A DNA stretch of 64,000 nucleotides from Comamonas testosteroni (GTDB lineage: Bacteria; Pseudomonadota; Gammaproteobacteria; Burkholderiales; Burkholderiaceae_C): the NCBI RefSeq assembly GCF_030505195.1, contig NZ_CP129672.1, forward strand, positions 1,674,001 through 1,738,000, in the 5' to 3' direction. Shown piece after piece: positions 8,457 through 18,199 of the stretch. Every line of letters starts with the position of its first letter. The stretch's first letter is position 1. The notes beneath the pieces were generated by a model. The model was not told the DNA's origin. It did not search any database and saw only the letters and a list, made by a program, of their open reading frames with translations. Made by a program: the position numbers and the translations under genes.

Positions 8457-9464
8457 CTAACGCTTGTGGCTCAGAGCATTGCTCACCAGTTTGGATGTGA
8501 TATCGACAATCTGGATCATCTTGTCGTAGTGCATGCGCGTGGGGCCGATCACCCCCAAGGTGCCGACCACCTTGCCATCGAGCTCATAGGGAGCACTCAC
8601 TACAGACAGATCTTCAAACGGTACGGTCTGGCTCTCGCCGCCGATATAGATGCGCACGCCATCGGCCTGATTGGAGAAGTCCAGCAACCTCAGGATTTGC
8701 GTTTTCTGCTCGAACAGGTCGAAAGCACGGCGCAGATTGCCCATGTCGCTGGAAAAATCGCTCACGGACAGTAGATTGCGCTCGCCGGCGATCACCACGT
8801 CCTCGCGATCATGGTTGCTCATGACCTCGGTGCCTACATTTACCGCCGCCTGCATGAGGCTGGCAACCTGGCCCCGCAATTGCTCCACCTCGGTTTGCAG
8901 CCGCGTGCGCACCTCCTCCATTGCCAAACCGGCGTAATGGTGATTGAGGAAATTCGAGGCTTCTATCAGTTGCGAGGACTCGTAATCCACATCCGTGAAG
9001 ATCACGCGGTTTTGCACATCGCCTTCGGGCGAGACGATGATGACCAGAAAGCGCCGCTCCGACAGGCGCACGAACTCGATATGCTTGAAGACGGAGCTGC
9101 GACGCGGCACCATGACCACTCCCACAAACTGGGAGAGGCTGGACAGCAGATTGGCCGCATTGGCTATCACCTTCTGCGGCTGTTCGGGCATCAGGCCGGG
9201 CGTTACAAGATCGCAGCGATCCACGGTCAGCATGGTGTCGACAAACAGGCGGTATCCCCTGGCTGTCGGCACGCGGCCTGCCGATGTGTGAGGACTGATG
9301 ATCAGTCCCATCTCTTCCAGGTCGGCCATCACATTGCGTATGGTGGCAGGCGACAATTCAAGCCCGGATGCACGTGAAAGAGTGCGCGAACCGACTGGTT
9401 GACCGTCAGCGATGTAACGCTCGATCAGCGCTTTGAGCAATAACTTGGCACGTTCGTCGAGCAT
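8457..9464 (-). CDS. hrcA: Heat-inducible transcription repressor HrcA
   Basis: Represses groE/dnaK-type operons by binding CIRCE elements. 335 aa, normal length. The N-terminal winged helix contains [20 protein letters not shown] and [14 protein letters not shown], then [16 protein letters not shown]; the rest is the GAF-like dimerisation region with IYIGGE and the C-terminal [14 protein letters not shown]. It is divergent from nadK, with only 29 bp between the start codons. I see no CIRCE inverted repeat in that gap, so autoregulation through CIRCE is not supported here. Confidence 0.97.
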   Translation of the reverse strand: MLDERAKLLLKALIERYIADGQPVGSRTLSRASGLELSPATIRNVMADLEEMGLIISPHTSAGRVPTARGYRLFVDTMLTVDRCDLVTPGLMPEQPQKVIANAANLLSSLSQFVGVVMVPRRSSVFKHIEFVRLSERRFLVIIVSPEGDVQNRVIFTDVDYESSQLIEASNFLNHHYAGLAMEEVRTRLQTEVEQLRGQVASLMQAAVNVGTEVMSNHDREDVVIAGERNLLSVSDFSSDMGNLRRAFDLFEQKTQILRLLDFSNQADGVRIYIGGESQTVPFEDLSVVSAPYELDGKVVGTLGVIGPTRMHYDKMIQIVDITSKLVSNALSHKR

Positions 9465-9493
9465 GATTTCATTTTAATGATGTAATTTCCCAG

Positions 9494-10393
9494 ATGACAT
9501 CCACGTTCCACCATATTGCCCTGATCGGCAAGTACCACACACCCGCAGCAGGCGTTCCGTCCGATGCAGCCAGCGAAGCGCTGCAACGGATTGCCGGTTA
9601 CGTGCGCAGCATGGGTTGTGAGGTGATTCTGGATACCCAGTCCGCCATCTACGCGGGCCTGCCCGATTACCCGAGCATGGATGTGGACGGACTGGGCAGG
9701 CATTGCGACCTGGGTCTGGTGGTGGGCGGCGACGGCACCATGCTGGGCGTGTGTCGCCATCTGGCGCGCTATGGCACGCCGCTGGTCGGCATCAACCAGG
9801 GGCGGCTGGGGTTTGTCACCGATATTGCCCTGGATGAATTCGAAGCCTCGATCACGCCCATACTGCAGGGCGAGTACGAGGAAGACGAACGCACCTTGAT
9901 GAATGCTCGCGTCATGCGCGACGGCCAGTGCGTGTTTGAAGCCCAGGCCATGAATGATGTGGTGGTCAACCGTGGCTCGACCTCGGGCATGGTGGAGTTG
10001 CGCATCGAGGTCGGCGGCAGCTTTGTTTCCAACCAGCGCGCGGACGGCTTGATCGTGGCCACCCCCACGGGCTCCACCGCCTATGCGCTCTCGGCCGGCG
10101 GCCCCATGCTGCACCCATCGATTCCGGCCTGGGTGATGGTGCCCATCGCGCCGCACAACCTCTCCAACCGACCCATCGTGCTCTCCGACGCTCAGGAAGT
10201 GACTATCGAGGTGGTGGGCGGCCGGGGCGACGCCAGCGCGAACTTCGACATGCAGTCCCTGAAATCGCTGCAGCATGGCGACCGCATCCTGGTGACTCGC
10301 GCCGATCACAGCGTGCACTTTCTGCACCCCAAGGGCTGGAATTACTTCGACACCCTGCGCAAAAAGCTGGGCTGGAACGAGGGAGGCGTTTGA
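9494..10393 (+). CDS. nadK: NAD kinase
   Basis: Phosphorylates NAD to NADP in the cytosol. 299 aa. Diagnostic motifs: [11 protein letters not shown] (GGDGT), [26 protein letters not shown], and ISP-like [11 protein letters not shown]. It is divergent from hrcA and first in a tightly packed (+) cluster: recN follows with its ATG 2 bp after this stop. The pair nadK-recN next to hrcA is a standard proteobacterial arrangement. Confidence 0.97.
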   Translation: MTSTFHHIALIGKYHTPAAGVPSDAASEALQRIAGYVRSMGCEVILDTQSAIYAGLPDYPSMDVDGLGRHCDLGLVVGGDGTMLGVCRHLARYGTPLVGINQGRLGFVTDIALDEFEASITPILQGEYEEDERTLMNARVMRDGQCVFEAQAMNDVVVNRGSTSGMVELRIEVGGSFVSNQRADGLIVATPTGSTAYALSAGGPMLHPSIPAWVMVPIAPHNLSNRPIVLSDAQEVTIEVVGGRGDASANFDMQSLKSLQHGDRILVTRADHSVHFLHPKGWNYFDTLRKKLGWNEGGV

Positions 10394-10395
10394 CC

Positions 10396-12153
10396 ATGGC
10401 CTTGAAGCGCATCGTCCTGCGGGACTTTGTGATTGTCCAGTCACTCGATCTGGACTGGCAGACCGGCTTCACGGTGCTGACCGGCGAAACCGGCGCCGGC
10501 AAGTCCATCATGCTCGACGCTCTGCAACTGGTGCTGGGCGCACGCGCCGATGCACAGGTGGTGCGCGAAGGCTGCCCTCAGGCCGATATTTGCGCAGAGT
10601 TCGATTGCCCTCCCCAACTGAATGAATGGCTGGAGGAGTCGGGTTTTGCGCAGGAGCAGGATTTGCTGCTGCGCCGCGTCATTGACAGTCTGGGCCGTAG
10701 CCGTGCCTGGATCAACGGCTCGCCCGCCACGGCCACACAGCTGCGCCATCTGGGCGATCAGTTGATCGACATTCACGGCCAGCATGCCTGGCAAAGCCTG
10801 ACCCGCCCTGACGCAGCACGCGCCATGCTGGATACCTATGGCGGCATTGAAACGGCCCAGCTCAAGTCGCTTTGGCAGGACTGGCGCCAGAGCCATCAGG
10901 CTCTGGAGCAGGCGCTCTCGGCCCAGGACAATCTGCAACGCGAACGGGAACGCCTGCAATGGCAGATCTCCGAGCTGGACAAGCTGTCGCCACGCGCTGA
11001 AGAGTGGGATGAGCTCAATGCCCAGCACACGCGTCTGTCGCACGCGCAGACCTTGATGGACTCGGCACAGTCCTGCCTGCAACTGCTGGAGGATGATGAT
11101 GCAGGAGCGGCCACCCCATTGGGCAGAGCCCACCACCTGTTGCAGGATCAAGAGCACCTGGAGCCTGAGTTTCAGAGCATTGCCGACGTACTGGGCTCCT
11201 GTGTGGCCCAGTTGCACGATGCCCGTCACTCGCTGCAGGCCTATCTGCGCCGCGCCGATCTGGACCCCGAGCTGCTGGCCGATCTCGATGAACGCCTGTC
11301 GGTGTGGATGCAGCTGGCGCGCCGCTACAAGCGCACACCTGAGGACTTGCCCGCCCTGCTCGAAGGCTGGAAACAGGAGCTGCACCAGCTGGATGCTGCC
11401 GTCGATGTGGAGGGGCTGCGCGCCAAAGAGCAAGCCGCCCACCTCAGGTATCAGGCCGAGGCGCGCAAAATCTCGCAACAGCGTACCCTGGCAGCACCAC
11501 GCCTGTCGCGCGCCATCACCCAGTCCATGCAAAGTCTGGGCATGAAGGGCGGTCGTTTCGAAGTGCAGCTGGAGCATGCCGACGCCGCCAGCCCGGCCGG
11601 CACGGACAGCATCACCTTTCTTGTGGCCGGCCATACCGGCGCCACGCCCAAGCCCGTGGCCAAGGTGGCATCAGGCGGCGAGTTGTCGCGCATCTCGCTG
11701 GCCATTGCCGTGACCACCAGCGAACTGGGTCAGGCCGGGACCTTGATCTTTGACGAGGTGGACTCCGGTGTGGGTGGAGCCGTGGCCGAAACCGTAGGCC
11801 GCCTCATGCACTCGCTCGGCGGCTCGCGCCAGGTGCTGGCCGTCACACACCTGCCTCAGGTCGCAGCCTATGCAGACCAGCATTACCGAGTGACCAAGCG
11901 CCCCAAATCCAACACCACCATCAGCAGCGTGGACCCGCTGGCGGGCGAGGAGCGCGAGATGGAAATGGCCCGCATGCTGGGCGGCGAGCACCTGTCCGAA
12001 GCAACCATGGCCCATGCCAGAGAAATGCTGGCCATGGCAAGATTGCCTGCAAAGCAGGCCGCCAACAGCGCCCTGCGTCCATCGGCCACCCCAGCCAGAA
12101 GCGCCAAGGCCAGCACGACAGCCCGCAAGAGCGGCAAAGTCAGAGGAGTTTGA
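10396..12153 (+). CDS. recN: DNA repair protein RecN
   Basis: SMC-like ATPase in double-strand-break repair. 585 aa. Walker [10 protein letters not shown] near residue 29, long central coiled coils rich in Gln/Leu/Glu, the signature [16 protein letters not shown] and Walker [14 protein letters not shown], then [13 protein letters not shown] 10396 is preceded by GGGAGG with 8-bp spacing; a TTG at 10390 overlapping the nadK stop is the alternative. The C-terminus carries an Ala/Lys/Arg-rich tail of about 35 residues beyond the usual end. The gene is followed 4 bp later by rapZ. Confidence 0.96.
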   Translation: MALKRIVLRDFVIVQSLDLDWQTGFTVLTGETGAGKSIMLDALQLVLGARADAQVVREGCPQADICAEFDCPPQLNEWLEESGFAQEQDLLLRRVIDSLGRSRAWINGSPATATQLRHLGDQLIDIHGQHAWQSLTRPDAARAMLDTYGGIETAQLKSLWQDWRQSHQALEQALSAQDNLQRERERLQWQISELDKLSPRAEEWDELNAQHTRLSHAQTLMDSAQSCLQLLEDDDAGAATPLGRAHHLLQDQEHLEPEFQSIADVLGSCVAQLHDARHSLQAYLRRADLDPELLADLDERLSVWMQLARRYKRTPEDLPALLEGWKQELHQLDAAVDVEGLRAKEQAAHLRYQAEARKISQQRTLAAPRLSRAITQSMQSLGMKGGRFEVQLEHADAASPAGTDSITFLVAGHTGATPKPVAKVASGGELSRISLAIAVTTSELGQAGTLIFDEVDSGVGGAVAETVGRLMHSLGGSRQVLAVTHLPQVAAYADQHYRVTKRPKSNTTISSVDPLAGEEREMEMARMLGGEHLSEATMAHAREMLAMARLPAKQAANSALRPSATPARSAKASTTARKSGKVRGV

Positions 12154-12157
12154 AATC

Positions 12158-13081
12158 ATGTCCATGGAGATTGTTCTGATCAGCGGCATGTCCGGATCGG
12201 GCAAATCCGTTGCGCTGCACGCGCTGGAGGATGCTGGCTACTACTGCGTCGACAACCTGCCCCCGGAATTGCTGCAGTCCTTTGTGGAGCTCAAGCTCAC
12301 CCATCAGGACGAGAAAGTGGCCATTGCCATGGATGCACGCAGCGCCAAGGGCCTGCCTCAGCTGCCTGACCAGCTGCATCGCCTGAAAAAGCAGGGGCTG
12401 ATGCCGCGCATGATTTTTCTAGATGCCGACAGCAGCACTCTGATCAGGCGCTTTTCGGAAACCCGAAGGCGCCACCCTCTGTCTCCGGGCGCCCAGACGA
12501 ACGAGCGCCAGGCACTGGAGCTCGATATCGAAAAGGAGCGCGAGCTGCTGGGCCTGCTGCGCGACCGCTCCATCGTCATCGACACCGGGGACCTCAAGTC
12601 GGCGCAACTGCAAAGCTATATCAAGCAGATCATCGAAGCACCCACAGGGCAGATGACGCTGATGTTCCAGTCCTTTGGGTTCAAGCACAGCATGCCCACA
12701 GACTCTGACTATGTGTTTGACGTGCGCATGCTGCCCAATCCCTTCTATGACAAGGAGCTGCGTGCCTTGACGGGCTTGGACAAGCCGGTTGCCGACTATC
12801 TGGGTGCCCTGCCCGAGGTGCAGCAGATGCAGCTGGACATACAGCAATTCCTCGAACGCTGGCTACCGCTGCTGTCCCGAGACCACCGCAGCTATGTCAC
12901 CGTGGGCATAGGCTGCACGGGCGGGCAACACCGCTCGGTCTTTCTCGTCGAAGCCCTGGCCAGACATTTCGAGAAGCAGTGGCCCACCGTGCGCCGCCAC
13001 CGCTCACTGGATTTTCGCGACAAATTCATCCAGGTCTCTCAGCAGTTTCTGGCCACTGACGCCACCCAACCGATCAGCTGA
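12158..13081 (+). CDS. rapZ: RNase adapter protein RapZ
   Basis: P-loop protein (YvcJ/RapZ family), 307 aa. Walker [12 protein letters not shown] near the N-terminus, [55 protein letters not shown] and the C-terminal domain motif [18 protein letters not shown]. In E. coli it controls glucosamine-6-phosphate synthase through small RNAs; whether that holds here is unknown. CAGAGGAG precedes the ATG at 12158. It lies between recN (4 bp) and creB (5 bp), so it is very likely cotranscribed with both. Confidence 0.95.
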   Translation: MSMEIVLISGMSGSGKSVALHALEDAGYYCVDNLPPELLQSFVELKLTHQDEKVAIAMDARSAKGLPQLPDQLHRLKKQGLMPRMIFLDADSSTLIRRFSETRRRHPLSPGAQTNERQALELDIEKERELLGLLRDRSIVIDTGDLKSAQLQSYIKQIIEAPTGQMTLMFQSFGFKHSMPTDSDYVFDVRMLPNPFYDKELRALTGLDKPVADYLGALPEVQQMQLDIQQFLERWLPLLSRDHRSYVTVGIGCTGGQHRSVFLVEALARHFEKQWPTVRRHRSLDFRDKFIQVSQQFLATDATQPIS

Positions 13082-13086
13082 ACCGC

Positions 13087-13794
13087 ATGCTCAGCCCTCA
13101 GACGTCAGCCATGCAGGTGCTGCTGCTCGAAGACGACCCGGCCATTGCAAGAACGATTTGCTACGCTCTGGAGCGCGAGGGCATAGCCGTCACCCACAGC
13201 CTGCTGATCGCCGATGCGCGTCGGCAATGGAGCAGGACAGCGTTTGATGTACTGCTCATGGACGTGGGCCTGCCCGACGGCAACGGCCTGGACTGGTGCC
13301 GCGAGCTGCGCTCTGCCGGCTCCATTGTTCCGGTACTGGTGCTCAGTGCCAGAGGCGAGGAGATGGACAAGGTTCTGGGCCTGGAACTGGGCGCGGACGA
13401 CTATCTGACCAAGCCCTTCAGCCCGCGCGAGCTGCTGGCGCGCACCCGAGCCCTGCTGCGCCGCTCCAGGCAGTTTCAGCCTGCAGCACCCGCCCAGCTT
13501 GCGAAAGCACTTCAAATAGATGAGCAAGGGCAACGGGCTCTGATCCACAGCAAAGCGCTGGATCTGACACGGCGCGAATATCAGCTGCTGCAAAGCCTTG
13601 TCAACGCTACAGGCCGTATCCTGAGCCGCGACGCCTTGCTGGAGCAAATCTGGGGGCTGGACAGCGAGAGCACGGACCGCACGGTGGATACCCATATCAA
13701 GACCCTGCGCGCCAAACTGCGCGAGCGTTTGCCCGATCAGGAGCTCATCGTCACCCACCGCGGTCTGGGCTACAGCCTGAACCAGCCCGGATAG
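13087..13794 (+). CDS. creB: Response regulator, CreB-like
   Basis: OmpR-family regulator, 235 aa. Receiver with EDD, phospho-acceptor in VLLMDVGLPDGNG and LTKPFSP; winged helix with LTRREYQLL, SRDALLEQIWG, RTVDTHIKTLRAKL and HRGLGYSL. ATG 13111 (MQVLLLEDD) aligns better with known CreB N-termini than 13087; neither has a clear ribosome site. The CreB assignment rests on context: the next gene is a CreC-type kinase, then creD, with a CreB box in front of creD. It starts 5 bp after rapZ. Confidence 0.9.
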   Translation: MLSPQTSAMQVLLLEDDPAIARTICYALEREGIAVTHSLLIADARRQWSRTAFDVLLMDVGLPDGNGLDWCRELRSAGSIVPVLVLSARGEEMDKVLGLELGADDYLTKPFSPRELLARTRALLRRSRQFQPAAPAQLAKALQIDEQGQRALIHSKALDLTRREYQLLQSLVNATGRILSRDALLEQIWGLDSESTDRTVDTHIKTLRAKLRERLPDQELIVTHRGLGYSLNQPG

Positions 13795-13799
13795 CCGGT

Positions 13800-15254
13800 A
13801 TGCGTCTGGGCCTGCGCCTTTTCTTTGCCTTCTTCCTGATCAACGGCCTGGCCGCCTTTTTCGTGCTGCGCGTCTTCATGGTGGAGATCAAGCCCAGCGT
13901 GCGCAAAGTGACCGAGGACACGCTGGTGGAGACCGCCTATGCGCTTGCCACGCTGGCCAGTGCCGACATGGAAGAAGGTCGGCTGCAAGCCGGTGCGGAC
14001 AGCACGTTTGCCACTCAGCTTCAGGGCTACACACAAAAGCCGATACAGGCCTGGATCTGGGACACACGCAAGACCACGCTGGATCTGCGCATCACCGTCA
14101 CCGACTCCCGAGGCATCGTGCTGTTCGACTCCCAGGGCAGGGACCAGGGCGCCGACTATTCGCGCTGGCGCGATGTCTATCTGACACTGCGCGGTGAATA
14201 TGGCGCGCGCACCACGCGAGCCGTCAAGGAGGACGAATCCAGCAGCGTCATGTATGTCTCCGCACCCATCATGGTGGACGGCCAGATTGCCGGGGTGCTG
14301 ACCACCTCCAAGCCCTCCAGCTCGGTACAGAAAATCGTCGACGGCGCCGAGCAGAAGATTCTGCGCGGCGGCCTGCTGTTTGTGCTGCTGTCCGCCGCCG
14401 TGGGCTGTGCGGTGACCTGGTGGTTTGTGCTTCACGTGCGCCGGCTGCGCAACTATGCGCAGCATGTACAGGCCCCCACGCTCAACGAGTCTGCCCACCC
14501 CGCACAGGCCTCGGCTCCTGCGGCCATACCCGACATGCCTGGCGAGCTGGGCGAGCTGGCCCAGGCCATGGACAATATGCGCAAGCGCCTGGAAGGGCGC
14601 GACTATATCGAGGGGTATGTACGCGCTCTGACCCACGAACTCAAAAGCCCGGTGGCCGCCATACGCGGCGCGGGCGAGTTGCTGCAGGAAGAGCTACCGC
14701 CCCAGGACCGGGCCATGTTCGCCAGACAGGTGGTGGACCAGAGCCTGCGCCTGCAGAACCTGATCGACCAGCTGCTGCAGCTCAGCCGTCTCGAACAGCG
14801 CCAGCAACTGGACACCAGCCACGGCTGCAGCCTGATGGAATGTGCGCGCCAGGCCATGGACTCTCTTCAAAGCCATACCGAGCAACGCCGCATCTCCATA
14901 CGCCTGAGCGGCGTGGACAGCAGCGGCCCCTGGGAGACCGGCCTGGTCACCCTGGCCATCAGCAATCTGCTGCAGAACGCCCTGGATTTCTCTGCCGAGA
15001 ACAGCGTGATCGAGCTTGAGCTGGGCCCGCACCGCATCACCGTCAGTGATCAGGGCCCGGGGGTTGCCGAGCCCTTGCTGGCCCGTCTGGGCGAGCGTTT
15101 CTTCACCACGCCCAGACCCAACGGAGAGCGCAGCGGCACCGGCCTGGGCCTGTCCATCGTCACCCGCATCATGCATCTTCATGGCGGCAGCATGCAGGTC
15201 CGAAATCGCCACCCTGGCCTTGCAGTGACCCTGGATTTCGCTCCCCAAAGCTGA
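13800..15254 (+). CDS. creC: Sensor histidine kinase CreC
   Basis: Inner-membrane kinase, 484 aa. TM1 at about 6-26 (FFAFFLINGLAAFFVL), a periplasmic CreC-type domain (KPSVRKVTEDTLVETAYALA, DSRGIVLFDSQG), TM2 at about 185-208, a linker, HisKA with His in ALTHELKSPVAAIRG, and HATPase (NLLQNALDFSAENS, VSDQGPGV, GTGLGLSIVTRI). Starts 5 bp after creB. In Enterobacteria CreBC responds to growth and cell-wall stress and affects beta-lactam tolerance; the trigger in this lineage is not shown by the sequence. Confidence 0.93.
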   Translation: MRLGLRLFFAFFLINGLAAFFVLRVFMVEIKPSVRKVTEDTLVETAYALATLASADMEEGRLQAGADSTFATQLQGYTQKPIQAWIWDTRKTTLDLRITVTDSRGIVLFDSQGRDQGADYSRWRDVYLTLRGEYGARTTRAVKEDESSSVMYVSAPIMVDGQIAGVLTTSKPSSSVQKIVDGAEQKILRGGLLFVLLSAAVGCAVTWWFVLHVRRLRNYAQHVQAPTLNESAHPAQASAPAAIPDMPGELGELAQAMDNMRKRLEGRDYIEGYVRALTHELKSPVAAIRGAGELLQEELPPQDRAMFARQVVDQSLRLQNLIDQLLQLSRLEQRQQLDTSHGCSLMECARQAMDSLQSHTEQRRISIRLSGVDSSGPWETGLVTLAISNLLQNALDFSAENSVIELELGPHRITVSDQGPGVAEPLLARLGERFFTTPRPNGERSGTGLGLSIVTRIMHLHGGSMQVRNRHPGLAVTLDFAPQS

Positions 15255-15278
15255 GCAACCAAGGCTTTCAAGCAGGAC

Positions 15279-15294
15279 TTCACACCCGCTTCAC
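15279..15294 (+). promoter_or_regulatory. CreB-binding box (cre tag) upstream of creD
   Basis: TTCAC-ACCCGC-TTCAC matches the published CreB consensus TTCAC-N6-TTCAC exactly. It lies 67 bp before the creD ATG, in the 107-bp gap between creC and creD, which is where activation of creD by CreB is expected. Confidence 0.85.
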
Positions 15295-15361
15295 AGACTT
15301 CATTGCGTCCACACAGTCGCCGCCGACACTGCGTCCTGAAACCCCTCATTCAGGAGCACGC

Positions 15362-16786
15362 ATGAAAAACCGACTGCTGTTCAAGACAGTCTCACTGCTG
15401 ATCGTTCTGGCCTTGCTCATGGCCGGCCTGTCCATGATTCAGGATGTGGTGAAAGACCGCATCCGCAACCGCGACTACGCCGTGCAAAGCGTGGTCTCCA
15501 GCCTGGCCGGCACGCAAACGCTGATTGGGCCGGCCCTGGTGCAGAGCTGCACGGAGACCACCAGCACGACCAATGGCAAGAAAATCGAATACAGCACCCG
15601 GGAATTCCAGCGCATGCTGCTGCCCGACACGCTCAACCACGACGCCAATGCCAAGATGGAAGAGCGCTCACGCGGCCTGCACCACATCAACACCTATGTG
15701 CTGCACGACCAGATATCGGCCAGCTTTGCCAATGCCGCGCAGTATGCGGCGCTGCCCAAGCCCAGCGAGCCCAACGCCGTGGTGCGCTGCAAGAAGGTCC
15801 TTGTGGCATTTGCGCTCAGCGACCCGCGCGGCATCCGCAGCGCGACGCTGCAGGCCAACGGCCAGGATCTGGCGGTCGAGTCCGGTACGCCGCTGGAGCG
15901 CTATGGCAAAGGCATTCAGGCAGAGATTGATGCCAGCCTGCTGAAAAAGGGTGAAGCCCTGAACCTAGACCTCAAGCTGCAGTTGCTGGGCACGGAGCAG
16001 CTCGCCTTCAGCCCCATCGCCACGGAAAGCAAGGTCACGCTGACTGCCGACTGGCCCCACCCCTCGTTTGGCGGCAGCTTTCTACCCAGCCGACGCGAGG
16101 TGACGGACAGCGGCTTCACCGCCAGCTGGGAGCTGTCCTCGCTGGCCACCTCTGCCAGCACGGCCTTCACCCGTCAGCAACGTCTTTGCAACCCTGGCTA
16201 CTGGGGCGGCTCGGAAACCTATGCTGCCTCGTCAACCCGCAGCCATGACGACAGCGGCCCCTGCCTCGAAACCATGGACACGGAGTTCGTCAACCCCGTC
16301 AATGTCTACTCGCTGAGCGAGCGCGCCACCAAGTACGGCATTCTTTTTGTGATCCTGACTTTTGTCGCGGTCGGTCTGTTCGAAGTCATGAAAAAGCTGC
16401 GCGTTCACCCCGTGCAGTACCTGCTGGTCGGCTCGGCCTTGTGCAGCTTCTTCCTGCTGCTCATCAGCCTGTCCGAACACCTGGGCTTTGCAACGGCCTA
16501 TGCGATAGCGGCCAGCTCCTGCGTGGCTCTGCTGGCTTTCTATGCCAGCCACATTCTGGGCAGCATCAGGCGCGGCCTGCCGTTCGCGGTTGCCATCTCG
16601 GCCCTGTACGGCCTGCTGTATGTACTGCTGCAGTTGGAGCAGACCGCACTGGTTGTCGGCTCCATCGCCCTGTTCGGCGTGCTGGCCCTGGTCATGATCT
16701 GCACCCGTCATGTGGACTGGTACGCCTTTGGACGCACTGAGAGCGACGCGCCGAGCAAGTCTTCGAAACAAGAGGAGGCCGCATGA
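15362..16786 (+). CDS. creD: Inner membrane protein CreD
   Basis: Output gene of the CreBC system, 474 aa. N-terminal membrane anchor (LLIVLALLMAGLSMI), a large periplasmic domain of about 300 residues (VVSSLAGTQTLIGPAL, FQRMLLPDTLN, SFGGSFLPSRREVTDSGF), then a cluster of six or so hydrophobic helices from about residue 325 (KYGILFVILTFVAVGLFEVM onward). CAGGAG precedes the ATG. Its own cre box lies upstream. Overexpressed CreD alters envelope and beta-lactam phenotypes in Enterobacteria and Stenotrophomonas; its biochemistry is not established. The last 4 bases overlap the next ORF (ATGA). Confidence 0.93.
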   Translation: MKNRLLFKTVSLLIVLALLMAGLSMIQDVVKDRIRNRDYAVQSVVSSLAGTQTLIGPALVQSCTETTSTTNGKKIEYSTREFQRMLLPDTLNHDANAKMEERSRGLHHINTYVLHDQISASFANAAQYAALPKPSEPNAVVRCKKVLVAFALSDPRGIRSATLQANGQDLAVESGTPLERYGKGIQAEIDASLLKKGEALNLDLKLQLLGTEQLAFSPIATESKVTLTADWPHPSFGGSFLPSRREVTDSGFTASWELSSLATSASTAFTRQQRLCNPGYWGGSETYAASSTRSHDDSGPCLETMDTEFVNPVNVYSLSERATKYGILFVILTFVAVGLFEVMKKLRVHPVQYLLVGSALCSFFLLLISLSEHLGFATAYAIAASSCVALLAFYASHILGSIRRGLPFAVAISALYGLLYVLLQLEQTALVVGSIALFGVLALVMICTRHVDWYAFGRTESDAPSKSSKQEEAA

Positions 16787-17064
16787 GCCAGTCACGGCAC
16801 ACCCCGCAGGCTCAGGCCTTGCTGAACACTTCGTCGCGCCATCTGCTCGGCGAGCCTTGCCAGCTCAGCGTGCAGCAGTACCAGCAGCTCTGGCTGAGCG
16901 CACAAAGTCAAGGCGACCGCAGGGAGCAGCAAGTCCTGCGCCAGCAGGTCGTGGCCGCCGGCCGGCAATTGCAGGCGCAGCGCAGCAACCCGCAGGCCAA
17001 GGCCCTGTGGCTGGCCTTGATGGGGCTGCGCTGCTCCATGCTGATGCCCAGATTGCGCTTCTGA
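16783..17064 (+). CDS. Small Gln-rich protein translationally coupled to creD
   Basis: 93 codons, starting in an ATGA overlap with the creD stop, so its translation is probably coupled to creD. An AGAGGAGG-like ribosome site sits inside the creD end. The product is soluble-looking, rich in Gln/Leu/Arg/Ala, with a probable amphipathic helix (QQYQQLWLSAQSQGDRREQQ) and no motif that I recognise. It ends at a strong bidirectional terminator. Coding is supported by the overlap, the correct spacing and the terminator right after the stop; the function is unknown. Confidence 0.75.
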   Translation: MSQSRHTPQAQALLNTSSRHLLGEPCQLSVQQYQQLWLSAQSQGDRREQQVLRQQVVAAGRQLQAQRSNPQAKALWLALMGLRCSMLMPRLRF

Positions 17065-17078
17065 AATCTGCCGCCATG

Positions 17079-17109
17079 AAAAAAGGTGACGCCAGCCGTC
17101 ACCTTTTTT
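17079..17109. terminator. Bidirectional terminator between the creD operon and mutY
   Basis: AAAAAAGGTGACG (17079-17091) pairs perfectly with CGTCACCTTTTTT (17097-17109) across a 5-nt loop. A-run on one side and T-run on the other serve both converging genes. Confidence 0.92.
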
Positions 17110-17127
17110 CATTCATGCGGCTGGCAT

Positions 17128-18195
17128 TCAGGCCAGCTCGGCATCGAGCAGCTTGCGGATAGGAGCGGGCAGACCCAGCTCGGTCCAGGCCGCTGCATCT
17201 GCCCAGCACGATGCATCGACCTCTGACGCCAGGGCTGCATGCGCCTGATCGACGGGCACCAGAACCGGATGCAGGTGCAGATCCTTGTGGGTCAGCACAT
17301 GCAAAAAGCCTGGAAGATCCTGCCAGCCCCTGGTCCCGTCCTGAGGCCATGCGGCCTGCGCATGGCTTTGCAGTGCCGCATAGTCTTCAAAGACCGGCGG
17401 GCTGTAAAGCCCGGCCCAGATACCGGCTTGCGGACGCTTTTGCAGCCATACGCGGCGCTGTGCATCCACCGCCAGCAGCAGCCACCAGGACTCGGAGCTG
17501 CGCTTGATCTTTCGCGTGCGCACGGGATAGTTCTCCGGGTTGCCGGCGCGGGCCGCCCGGCATTCGGAGTGCAAGGGGCACACCAGGCAAGTGGGCTTGC
17601 GCGATGTGCAGACGCTGGCGCCCAGATCCATCATGCCCTGGGTGTAGCGCGGCATGGCTTCGTGCAGATTCTCTGTGGGGCACAGTTGCTGGGCGTGTTC
17701 CCAGAGCTGCTTTTCATTTCTGGACTGCGCCAGATCCGCATCGAACGCCAGCACCCGTGTGAGAACACGTCGCACATTGGCATCCAGAATCGGCACCCGC
17801 TCGGAAAAGCAGAACGATGAAATGGCACCGGCCGTGGAACGGCCAATGCCTGGCAAGGTCGCCAGTTCTTCGGCCGTTTGCGGAAAAGCCCCGCCCCATT
17901 GCTCCATCACGGTCTGCGCGCATTGATGCAGATTGCGCGCGCGGCTGTAGTAGCCCAGGCCGCTCCACAGCGCCAGCACGGCATCCTGCGGAGCAGCAGC
18001 CAAGCTGGCCACATCCGGAAAAGCGTCCAGGAAGCGCTGGTAGTAGCCCAGCACGGTACTGACCTGGGTCTGCTGCAGCATGATTTCAGACAGCCAGACG
18101 CGGTAAGGGTCACGGGTTTGCTGCCAGGGCAGATGATTGCGGCCATGGCTGGCCTGCCACTGCACTACAGCTGCGGCAATCGAAGGGAGAGTCAA
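17128..18195 (-). CDS. mutY: A/G-specific adenine glycosylase
   Basis: Removes A mispaired with 8-oxoguanine. 355 aa. HhH-GPD fold: LPWQQTRDPYRVWLSEIMLQ (with the catalytic Glu), QTQVSTVLGYYQRFL, LWSGLGYYSRARNLH, LPGIGRSTAGAI with ILDANVRRVL; the 4Fe-4S ligands follow in the pattern C-x6-C-x2-C-x5-C (VCTSRKPTCLVCPLHSEC). A C-terminal NUDIX-like domain recognises 8-oxoG. Starts 4 bp after the stop of the dynamin-like gene, so it is cotranscribed with it. mutM, the partner enzyme in the GO system, lies 2.3 kb away on the same strand. Confidence 0.97.
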   Translation of the reverse strand: MTLPSIAAAVVQWQASHGRNHLPWQQTRDPYRVWLSEIMLQQTQVSTVLGYYQRFLDAFPDVASLAAAPQDAVLALWSGLGYYSRARNLHQCAQTVMEQWGGAFPQTAEELATLPGIGRSTAGAISSFCFSERVPILDANVRRVLTRVLAFDADLAQSRNEKQLWEHAQQLCPTENLHEAMPRYTQGMMDLGASVCTSRKPTCLVCPLHSECRAARAGNPENYPVRTRKIKRSSESWWLLLAVDAQRRVWLQKRPQAGIWAGLYSPPVFEDYAALQSHAQAAWPQDGTRGWQDLPGFLHVLTHKDLHLHPVLVPVDQAHAALASEVDASCWADAAAWTELGLPAPIRKLLDAELA

Positions 18196-18199
18196 GATT

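Noticed and set aside
9465-9493. CIRCE element near hrcA
   Set aside because: No TTAGCACTC-N9-GAGTGCTAA-like inverted repeat is present in the gap.
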